DNA of 64,000 nt, taken from Lasioglossum baleicum (taxonomy: Eukaryota > Arthropoda > Insecta > Hymenoptera > Halictidae). A model generated the notes under the pieces. The model was not told the origin of the DNA. It did not search any database and was given only the letters and a program-made list of their open reading frames with translations. The DNA is taken from NCBI RefSeq assembly GCF_051020765.1, contig NC_134929.1, positions 20,598,135 through 20,662,134 of the forward strand. Reading direction: 5' to 3'. This document shows positions 38,755 to 50,700 of this stretch, one piece after another (position 1 is the first letter of the stretch; every line of letters starts with the position of its first letter). A program made the translations under genes and the position numbers.

Positions 38755-41700
38755 CTATACATATAACAACGTTTGTCAATCGACAGTGAAAGAAATAGGT
38801 GGAGATGGAGAGAGAGAGAGAGATAGAGAAAGAGAGAGAGAGGAATAGACACATAGGTGTACAATATTAGCGTTAACCTAGATACGTGTATCTGTACGAC
38901 CCTACCAGGTGTGTACGGCGTAACGATCACATTGAAAAGATTGGTTCTTCTTTTATATTGCCAGGGTGAGTAGGGACGGGTTCACAGAGTACTTGTACAT
39001 TACGTGTTGCTGGTGTGTGCTATGGAGTAGCCATGTCAGCGAAAATCAAATTGTTAATACCGCATTTATTAATTCTAATAATTCTAATAATTTTAATAAT
39101 TGCATCGTCTTCGTCGCATAATTGGCTGCAAAGTCAGTTACCGACAGAGTTGGGAATTAATCAATTCAAATGTTAATCATGATTGATTGATTAATGTGTA
39201 CGATTAAAAAAAGAAATCATCGAAAAAGAGCACGTAAACAGAGTTTGTATTATAGACCAAATGACAATACACCTAAACTCAGTTTACATTTTTTTCAGTA
39301 TTCATACGGTTTTGATTCCGTATTTCATTTCGGAATTTCAGCAGTTATTCATTAATCAATCATCCGTTTGACGATTAATAATCGTTAATTGCAATTAACG
39401 ACCAAAGTAGAAATTTACGATTATTAAGTACTTAATCGTTAACCGCAATTAACGATTAATAAGTATTTAGTCGTTAACCGCAATTAACGACTAGTTTAGC
39501 AGATTAATTGTTAATTGCGATTAACAACTAGTTTAGGAGATTAATTGTTAATTGCGATTAACGGTTGAAGTAGAAATTTAGTCGTCAATCGTCGATTAAA
39601 TTTTTGCCCAATTCTGGTTACCAACACTATCCACGTCTGTTTATGGTTTCGCTATGTTTACAAAATGTTCACTAATTTTTAATGTTAATTCTTTTGATCT
39701 TAAATTAGTATACTTGTACAAGTTAGTGATTTCGCACAGAATTATTTTATTACTTTTAATTCAATTCTTTTCTCCGGTCTCTCGATTACAGCGCGAGCTC
39801 AATTTGCAATTCAATAACGTAACTTTTAAATATCGGTGGAATTTAATCGTGGTGCGATAGAGACGGTAGAGAGCCAGCGCTGACATGACACACTGCCAGA
39901 AACAGGACTGTCGGGAAGACCGAACGGTAGAATCGAGTCCGAGCATCGCGGCCCACCGTGCCAGCCCTATCCTCTCGGTTAGGGCTTCCTCCGTGGGTCG
40001 CGATCGGGATCTGGTATAATGGACGGTGAATGCGAGAGTGTCTGGACGGAAAGTAACAGTTCGGAGAATAACTAACCCGCCTGTGGTGAGCTAGCGGGTC
40101 TCTCTACGGCCAAACAGAACGGAACAATCTATCGAAGGAAACGCAAACAAGGTTGTGAACCGAAAACAGGCTAAGAACCGAACACAAGGTACAAAAAACA
40201 CACACCTCGTCCGGGGTGGTTGAGAAAGGAACGCCTAAGAAAATGAAGATGAAAGAAGCCGAGGGTTTATGGAGAACAGAAACTCGTCAGATAATCCCTC
40301 CGCCATTTAGGTATCCTTTTCTCGAGTCTCGAGGTGTTTCATAAAAGAGGGGGGGGGGCAGGTTGTTGTGAAGAAAAAACAGAAGGAAGGGGTGGATCGA
40401 GTCGTGCGGGCGCCCCGTGCAAACAAACGTGTCTCCGGCAAACGTGGAACGAAAAAACACACATTCAGAGCCGATTCGGAAACTGCGAGTGTGCTCCTGG
40501 TCCCGTGGTCTCGGTCCAGCCGAAGTGGTGATATTTTTTTATTTCTTTTTTTTGGTTTTTTTAATTTTTGCGAGCAATTCAGCAACGTCAGCATGCGATA
40601 TCCGCGATATCCCAGCGGCCGCGACATCTCTCAGCACGATGCGTGCGTGTGTTCCGAACATTTACGTGCCTGCGAGACGCATAGAGACCCAGAGAGCTGA
40701 AGACAGTGATATTTCCGAAAAACTATTTTTGAAAGAATTCTTTTTTAATTGTTGGACCAGACTGTCCAGCTCTGTTTGGTCTCTTTGCTCCGCGACGGAC
40801 ATTCAAACACCGTGTGCCACCACCCGTGTGCGCTCCATTCCCAAGACCATGTGTGCAAGTAAACGTGTGTGAGCCACTTTGTGACGTAACGCATGCCCAG
40901 CGTCATGTTCAGGCAATTGTACGGCAACGCCTCGTTAGATGATCGTCTAGCTGTTTTCTAATTATACCAACGTCTCTCACTTTCTAGAAGTAGTGTTTGG
41001 TTTGAGATTTTTTGCAGCTGTTCGTCATCTATCGAGGCGCTGTGGTATAGTTCTCGGGTTGGTTGAAATAAAAGAGAGGAGAAGACGCGAGTATTGACGG
41101 AACCGGATGGTAATCAACCCTTTGCCGACTAGAAAAATTGCTTGCTGCAGTTACTTGTTGTTGTTCACGTGGATATACCATTCAGAATCTTCTTAGTGAG
41201 TAGAAGAAGTATTAAACTATTTTGTACATAATAAACGACCAAGAAACTGTGTTTTCTATTTGTAAAAAGAAGTGAACTACAACGAACTACATTCATTATT
41301 TTACTTCTTAACAATTTAACTAGCCCTCTATTTGTTTAGAAAATAAATGGACAAGTATGGAAAAGAAAATTTGAACATTGAATCTACCGTAATCAGATAA
41401 CCAATTTTTTCGAATACAGTTATAAAGTGAAAATCGTATTTGAGACTAAAAATTCTCTGACAGAAAAACTCAAACAATCCAGTTCAGTGGATTTGGCAAC
41501 GAAAAATATCGCGACAACATTTCGAGTGCAACTTTTCCCACTAGAATCGGTCCGCAAAGGGTGTACCTGTTCCTTAGATTTTGGATGAAAGCGTAGCGCA
41601 GTCTTGGACTTGTCGGCCAGCTCTCTCTGTGCGTTGGCAGCCAGCGATGAAAGTAAACAGTGAGAATGGAAATAGAAAGGCAGAAGGCCACAGAGAGACA

Positions 41701-44700
41701 GAGACAGTTCAGATAGATAGAATAGAGCAGAGTAAAGAAATAGAGAGAGAGAGAAAGAGCAAAGGATAGAAGAGTATAGTGCTGTAAAAAGTGGTGTGTT
41801 GCGGAGTAGTCGCGCGGTGCCAGGGCTCTCGTATATGTCGCAGCTCTTTTTCCCCTGTCTCTTTTGCTTGGTAGAAAGAGTCTCGCGTTGAAAAAATCGA
41901 AAGTCTGAAGCCTGTGAATTTCGTGCACGGCTTCGAACCCCGCCACCAGTTCAAACGTGGGCTTGTCGAGGCTTACGAATCGAACACACGCGGTTTTACC
42001 GTGTCCAAAGAAATCGGCGTGTTTTCTGTGGTTTCGTGTGGAACGGCTACGGGATCAGAGTCGGGAGAGTTTCTCGCAAGAAATCAAACTTTCGAGCTGA
42101 CCCTTCGTATCTTCTCTGTCCGAACGACAAAGCTGTTTCGCTTATTCTAGCATTTTGTGTTTTACGAATGAATAAATCAATGGAAGATCATTTGCTTGAT
42201 TATTATCAGAATGAAGATTGTCCCTCTGTGTAGCTTCGGGCACTGCCGAAGTCGGCACTGCCAGTCGGGCGAGTCAGAGGAGGACAGAGAAGACACTGGT
42301 AGCTGGAGAAACGGAGAACGAAAAATTGAACGCTCAAAATGCACGCACAGAAAGTATAAGAAACACCATAGGAAGCGGAGAGTGTCTGAGGAATTGCCAG
42401 ATCTGCTGTGGTGGTACAACTGCGAGACTGGTCGATTATGAACTAATTCTTCTTGTAAAAAAATAATAGAATTTGAAATAGACTCTCTGGTCAGTAAAAG
42501 ATATTTCTAATAAAATAGCTTATGGAAATGGGAATTCATTTATCATTGTTAACAGTATCTACAGATGATATTTATGGTCAGTAGAAATTTGTAAGAGATT
42601 GAGTTTAACGAAATAAAAATGTGTAGAAAAACATGTTTCGCGAGTGCACCACCACGGAAAGAAATCGTCTCGTTTCAGAAAGGGGAGAACAGAAATTTAG
42701 ATCGGCGCAGAATAGAAAAAGCGAGATCGAGATCATCGAACTGAGAGTCCGGGATTCCAAGGGCGGAATCGAGACGATCCGAGGAAAGAAGAAATACAGA
42801 AAAATAGAGACAGAAAAATAGACATAGAGATAGAGAGAAAGAGAAAGAAGATAGTGTACAGAATAAAAAAAGGAGAATGGTCGAGAGGTTATCGAAGAGG
42901 GTCGGGACACGCAAGAGTATCCAACACAGCTGTGTACACGTACCAATGGATAATAACAAGGATGACAATTATACAGAGAGCAATAAATAAATTGGCAGGC
43001 AAGAACAACAATGTCCTCGTACAGATATAACGTAATGTCTTACGCTCGGCTCGAATGGTCCGTCGTGCGCGGACGATCACGTGCTCTCGTCGGCGAACTC
43101 GTTTTTCAAAACGATACCTCGATCGGCGACGATCGACGATCTTCGAGCTGCTTTCTTTGCTTTCACCGTTATATCTCGCGGTTTAATCAGCGGGAGAAAA
43201 TCGAGCACACGCGCGCGCGGACGACTTGAGAATGTTTATGTTAGAGCTGCGGAATTTGTACAATTAATAATAAATAATTTATCGTCGTATTAACAGTGTA
43301 TGTAAAGATATTTTCCTTTAGTGCATTTGTACAGAGACAGGGATGATGGTACCCCGTTCCATTCGATTATTAATTCTTTCATATTTATTGTCGACAAAAA
43401 GTAATATTTTATTAATCACAGTTCAAACATAAACGTTCCATGGGGAAGAAACTAGATCGTGGGGCGCGAGAAATCGGTTACGGAATCGGCACGACGCGTC
43501 GTCACGGCGATTGAGTCGAATGAAATCGTTTCCATCGAGCGGTCGTTTGTTCGGATCGATCTTTTTACCTGCCGCACTGTTTTCAACCCTCAGCATAGCA
43601 GTCTCTATGTATATTTAAGACATGTTCATCAACTTGTTTATTCAGATTGAAGAGATTCTGAGAAGTGTCGATGTTTTCTTACACTGACCGATCGTAGGGA
43701 TTTTAATGGAATTTATGCAACTGTGTGCTGAGAGCGTTAGAACTGCGATACTAAGGGTTGCTAAGGCTGCAACGAAGACGGAACACCTTCTCTCGAACGA
43801 TTCCCTGTCGCGGACGATGGGAACGGATCGTGGACAGCTTACCTTCATCATGAGCAGTAACGTGTTTAATACGATGAGACCCATGATAAAATATTCGAAC
43901 GGCGTCGATACCACTATCTTCCAGATTCGGAACTTGACGCTGTTACGTTCTCTCGGCATGTACCTTTCCAGAGGGCGAGCCTGTATCGTGAAGTCTATGC
44001 AAGATTTCTGAAAGAGAGATGGTGCCAAATGTTTAGTAGATCCACATTTGAAAAAGAAAACAATCTGGCGACTTAAACTACAATAGATAGAATAGTAGAA
44101 CGAACCTGGTTCTTATCGATTTCGCCGTCTTGCAGTTCGGCCTCTCCCTGCTCCTGGAAAGTGATGATGATCAAGGCCACGAAGATGTTCACGAAGAAGA
44201 ATGGAAAGACGATGAAGTAGACGATGTAGAAAATGGACATTTCTATACGAAAGTTCTGGATGGGGCCCTTGTCCTCGTATGTGGCCGCCATCGAGTTCTG
44301 CAGGATCTGCGGCCAGCCCTCGCCGGTCTGCACCGCGAATAACGTCAGCATCGCTGCCATCACGTTATCATAGTGAAAGCACTGGGAGAGCCACTCGCGC
44401 TTCTTTGGCTCCGGCAGCATCGCGCCCTCGTCGAAAACGAAATATTGACCCCTGCGGGAACACACGACTCGCTCAAAACCATCCCCAAATCATCCCCCAA
44501 ACCACTATCGCACAGTATCCAAGGTTAAGCGACACTTAACCGTGGATCATTCAACGCCATGATAAACGGCTGTTTCCTTCATTTATTACTAGACAGCGAT
44601 TTGTATGCATTTATGACAAAAACGAACAGGCGTAATTCAGAACAGTGAAAACATTAGAAGAATTAAATATTGAGTTGGAGAATAAGTTCGTAGCGTTTTA

Positions 44701-47700
44701 TGTTTTATTTTATTCTACAACGATTTTTTTGTTCTGTGGCAAAGTTTGTACATCAATCGAAAGAGCTCTTTCTGCTCTACAAAACCGTGATAATCGTTCT
44801 TTTGAATAATTTAATTTTTTATTATTTTTCAGGCTTAGAATATCCAGGAGGCAAAAATCAACATTTTCGACACCTGCTTTTCTTCGCTTTTCATCGAGGA
44901 CAAAAAGAATTAGCGAAGAAAATGAACCGCGATCATAAGACCATTCTCAACCATCTTCATTCGATGGGATTTGTCGAAAAATTGGGAGCTTGGGTGTCTC
45001 ACGTGCTTACCGGAAACAACAAAGAAAATGTTTATTTTTGCCTCCTGGATATTCCATTTCTAAGCCTGAAAAATAATACAAGTTTTATAGAGCAGAAAGA
45101 GCTCTTTCGATTGATGTACAACACTTTGCCAAAGAACAAAAAAATCGTTGTAGAATAAAAGAGAACATAAAACGCTACGAACTTATTCAGCAACCCAATA
45201 TATTCAGAAAGAAAATAAATTTCTACTTCGCTCGAGTTCGTTAGAATTCAAGTGGAAAATTTATATTTTGCCTGATCTAGGTCCCTGATAAATCTGTCGA
45301 TGAACGAGTGTTGACAATTTGATACTCACTGGCAATCCTGTTCCGTATACTTGCTCTCGTCGGTACAGTAGAAGAATTTCCCGTTGAACAGCTGCACCGC
45401 GATCACAGCGAAAATGAATTGGAACAATATATACACTATGAGAATGTTAATGACATTTTTCAGACTGTTCACCACGCAGTCGAAGACCGCCTTCAGCTTC
45501 GGCACTCTCTTAATCGTCTTCAACGGTCTGAGCACACGCAACACTCTCAACGACTTGATTGTAGAGAGATTCTGCCCGGCCGAGCTGCCGGTCATGTCGA
45601 ACGCGAACGACACCGCGGCGCATATCACAACCACCGCGTCCATAATGTTCCAGAATTCGCGGAGATACGAGCCCGGGTGAAGGATGATCCCGAGATCGAT
45701 GATCTTTAGTATCATCTCGACGGTGAAGACACCGGTGAACGCGTAGTCGAAGTAGTTCAGGACGTCGTTCCTCGGCGACTTCTCCCACACCGGATCCTCG
45801 GCGGCCAACGCGATACTCGACAGTGATATCACCACCATTATGAAGAAGTCGAAGTACCTCAGGTTGACCACCCAATGGGCGCCTCTTCTTACGCTGAAAA
45901 GAACATTGGTCAATCAGTCAATCATTGAACCACTTAGGTGCAGGAAGATCCGGTCGGGGCCGAATGTGGACACATTATATAGGGATAATTACATAAGCAT
46001 TTCAATCAAACATTTTCGGTAGATATTGAGGAGGCTTACGGATTCGTAGGGGACAGTATAAACATGGAGGAGTATGGCAGCATTGGTTTTGGTCCCGTGT
46101 CATCGTCTTCATCCTGCTTTTTCTCTTCGGACGACTGGTTCCCACCTTTTCCGTCTTTGCTGAAATCGGAAACATCCTCGATGAACATCGTCAATTCGCC
46201 CGCAATGATTTCCAACTCCACAATGACACCCTGAAGCCTCTCGTGACTCTAACCTCTCATCGCAATCTTGAAAATTCTTCAAGCCCTTTCGAATTCGTAC
46301 TTTGGGGAGCTTTCTGAGAAGACAGGGTATCATTGCGAGATGAATTCTTATTCCGGGTGCTTACAAGTTCTGGGTTGGACTCGGAGGGCAGACAGCGACC
46401 TTCGGCGGGCTACCGTCTTTCGGCTTCTGCAAGGACTCGATCTCCTTCTCGAGTTCCTGCGTCTGCTTCTCCTTGTCCTCGCATTTCTCCTCGTCCTCGG
46501 CGGCGCTCAGCTCTTGTGCGTTCGCCAGATTGTCAACGGCGATAGCCAAGAACACGTTCAGCAGCGTGTAGTTGCCGAAGAGCACCAGCACGATGAAGTA
46601 GAGCGAGTACACCATGCCCCTCCTGTGACCGCCTTGCGACTCGATACCCTGGTACATCACTTCGTTCCAATCTTCTCCGGTCAGGATCTAATCAGGTAAA
46701 CGATCCCTCATTAGTCACGGTACACTGACAATCGTGTCAGCGCTCATCCGCTACAACTATGCGAAGGAAAGACCATGTTTCGTGTCTTCTTTCCTTCTCT
46801 ACTACTTAATCGGTCCTCTGGTGACAAATTGACGCAATAGTAAAAATTAATATGGTGGATACGTCAATAATTAATTTTATAAGAGGATTCTCCGAGGACT
46901 AGCTATTCGAGGACGTTTAGGTTAATAATTTTCAAACAAAATAAAGGAGACCTAACAATTACCAATTAGTTGTTCTCTAAGATTATTTCTGACTTTGTAA
47001 CACAATAGAAGCGGAAAAATGGTAATACGTTACTAACAGAGAATTATGTAAAAATCAGTGTAGAAAGAGCATTCTTTGATGCTTTTGCGCATGGAGATTT
47101 GGATACTCACTTGGAAGACAGTGAGCAGCGCGATGGGAAAGGTGTTGAAGTTCGTGGGCGGCGTGCCGCTCTCGAAATTGAACTGGCCGCCGAAAAGCTG
47201 CATGCCGAGCAGCGCGAATATGAGAATGAAGAGGAAGAGAAGGAAGAGCAGGGAAATGATGCTACGCATCGAGCTGAGCAGCGATATTACGAGGTTCCTC
47301 AGGCTCTTCCAGTATTTGGTGACCTTAAAAATTCGCAGGAGTCTAAGGGCACGTAGGACGGAGAGGCCGAAAGAGCCGGACTTCAACGCGGACCAGATCA
47401 CTTCGAAGATCGATCCCGAGATCACCACGCAGTCGAAACGATTGAAGCTCGACTCGAAGTATGTGCGGGGGCCGAGTGCGTACACCTTGATGAACATCTC
47501 CATCATGAACAGAGCCAGGAACACGAACTCCGCGTAGTCTGGAAACATAAACAAACAAGTAAGTAATCGAGGTTTTACAGAATCGCGGATTAAACAGCGA
47601 AATATACTCCAAAGCAGGCCATGTTTGGACTGATTTTAATCAGGAGAACGTCACGAATGTGTTGGTAAAAGTGACAGGAAAACATAACTAAAGTACAATT

Positions 47701-50700
47701 GATGGTTACGATGATCCCGGCTTGAATATCTTCGTATTCGATTTTCAAGAAAACGGCCAACTCAGAGACGCGGTTTGTTGAGGATGATGCTTACAGAGGA
47801 ATTCGGTGAGCCACGATGGCTGGCCGTAGTGCTCGACGGCGACGCACACGGTGTTGAAGAACACAAGAACGATGACGAACCAGTAGAACTTCTGTGACTT
47901 GACGGAGTTTCGGATCCAGAACCTGAACCTCTTCTCCGCCCGCCAGAACTCTATGCAGGTCCCTTTGTCTTTCACCCTCGACTTGATATAGGAAGATCTC
48001 GAGTACCCTGCAAGCGACAAACAGACCGTTTCAGTAACCGTCAGGATGACGATGACGTAGAACGCCTGTTCGAGACGTTTCCAGTCGATCGATCGTCAAT
48101 ATCGAATCTCGTCGGTGAAATTTCGAGTGCTCGGCTGGTTCGTCGAGTGAACAGATCGAAAATTTGCGGATTACGATTCGACTGGCTGATTCGTTTGATT
48201 CTCTTAAATGTACACAGGACGGACACGTCTATTTCTAAGCGGCCCAACGCTGAAACGGTGTAGGCCAATATTTGTTTAGTTTAACACCTTATATCATGTG
48301 TTTAATCGACATTTAATATTCAGTGGAAAAGTTCGTGCCGGATTCCTTGTATTTTTGCACTGACCTAATCGAATAATTGTATCAGGTGTATAAATTAATT
48401 CGTGACCTCGTCTTCAGTATATTATTCATCTACAATTCAGACATATTCAAGTCTGAAAATAATCTCCACGATTTTCTTAAATTTATACAATTTTACAGGT
48501 CACTGATGAAATAAAATTGATTATTTAAGAAGGCTATGAATTAATTTCTAATAGTATTATAATATAATTTTAGTTTGTCTGATTTCTCAGTTAATCGAGC
48601 ATTACCTTTTGACCTGCACCATTTTTGCATTGAACGGCTCATTTCTAAGCGACATATGATCTAATTAAGCGGTCGACTGTCTCTATATGTATATGGATCA
48701 ACGATGCGTGTGACTAATCTATCCTAATTAGTAAGTCGTGTAAAGTACTTCGACCCAGTCCGTCTGTCGTACCCTCTATGGGACGACGCCTATTTCTGGC
48801 AATCTATTTTTCGTCGAATCGATTCAAGCGCGCTCCGCGCTTCTAATTGTTCTACATGAGTCGGATAAGGTTGCTCGCCAGGTACACCAACTATGCTTCT
48901 ATCTAACGCCGCTCGAAAATATTTCGACAGTCCCATTAAAGTTTACCGATCAGCGTTTTGCATTCGCTGAATTTCAATGAACACGTTCGCTACTAGAGTT
49001 TGTTCGTACTTATTAATTAGGCTGCGAATATTATGAAATGAGACAAATTAACATCTTTTCTATGTTTACTAATTTATTTCTTCATGAATTCTCGAACACC
49101 GAAGAAGTAGTTTCGAGCGGTATATGCACGGGGGCGTCACAAGCCCTGCCTAGAACCACGTGGGCATTGTGGGCCCTGCCCCCACCACGTGGACGCGAGT
49201 GTTCTCACTCGGAACGTTCGCGAAACAGTGTTTCCTCGCGAATCTCCTGTTCGCGAACGTCCTCGAGCAGCTCCACAGACAAACACAGACACACACACAT
49301 GTTTAAATATTTATTATGTATATACACGAGTGTACAGCGACACCAGCCAACAGAAGCAGTTCCTAAAAAAGTGACAGCAAATTAATCGGCGCCTTGGTCG
49401 TCCTCAGCCGCAAGTCCTAAACAATGCGGTCTACCATTTGCACTACCCACAGAGAAGTATCCTGACACCCATCGACAGTGGCGGATTATCGCAAAGGAAT
49501 TAGAAAAAGGTTTCTCAGGCGTGCTATTAAAAATTCTAGGTTGCAAACTATATGCTCATTTTTTGATGTAAATGTGAAACTTTTATATTCGATAACAAAC
49601 ATTTCCGTTTGCTTTCCTCCTCAGTTTCACTTTGTGGTAGATTAGTAGAGAACGTTACGGTTTTCAGATTTAATTTTAGGCACCCGGAGTCGCATAATTC
49701 GCCACTGCGGATCGAACGCAGCAATTGTGTGCTCGGCGTCTGGCCGCGCGAGGTATGCTCTGCAGCAAAGTCGGATACGCGGCAGCAGCGTTCCTGTTAC
49801 AATTTACGCGTGTGGATACGTGTTACGTGTCTTGTGTGTGTAATGTGCGTACTGAGTGCGGGCATGTACCAAAGAGAGTAAGTTCTTCCTAGACACATGA
49901 GAACACACGATAAGAACACACGGAGAAATAACAACTGCAGAAATAAAGTTACGAGTACGCAGCCTTTATCGCGCCGCTGACCAAGAGACTCGGCTGCGCT
50001 CACAGTTGTAGTTACCTTTCAGGCTTTTCTTAGGCTCTGAAACAAGCGGAATCAGATCGTTCTCTCTCCCATGAGGCACTGGAATTGGACGCAGCTGGCC
50101 TCGCGAGCGAATTTTTCAAACTTCAATCCCGAACAATCTCGAGTAGATTTAATAATAGTAATAATATTTTTCGCGGCGCTACGGTTCGATCAAATTCTAC
50201 ACTGAATAGCTATGTTATGTAGGTCTCGAGTAGTCGCTCGCGAGATCACCTTGCGTCCTCGGAGGTGTTTCACCTGCAACGCTGATCGAATAGCGAGAAG
50301 GTGAGTCGACGCTACCGACAACATGAACTTTTCGTTTAGTTTACAGGCTTGACATTGGAAATCGTAGAATTTAATCGTGGAACCTGTTCGATTAGGAACG
50401 GATCGACTCCGTTCGGGATTCCGCGAATACAGACGGAGAAAAATGGCGAGGGGATCGCACAGACAAGCCGAAAGAACGCGACTCACCGTCGTCCTGGTCG
50501 TCATCACCTTCCTCTTCCTCCGTGTCCGTGCTTCTGCTTTTACCGAGGTTCTTCATCCTCTTCTTCTTCGCCGCGGCTCGTCTTCTTCCTGCGAGAAAAC
50601 ATCACAGTCATTTCAACTAGCTACTTGTTAATTAATTAATTAGGCTTAAGTGTTAACTGCGAAAAACACACTAACGATCAGAATCAGTGGAGGACCGTGT

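Larger units (their letters stand above)
37665..43842. other. large cac intron with microsatellites and an AATTAACG array
   Basis: 6.2 kb. It holds AT and GA microsatellites (38712-38752, 38806-38850, 41695-41762, 42780-42855) and the palindromic array at 39150-39610. No exon was recognised. Confidence 0.7.

Noticed and set aside
45419..45875. Open frames on the + strand and in another - frame across the domain III exon
   Set aside because: They are shadows of the highly conserved domain III S1-S5 coding frame.
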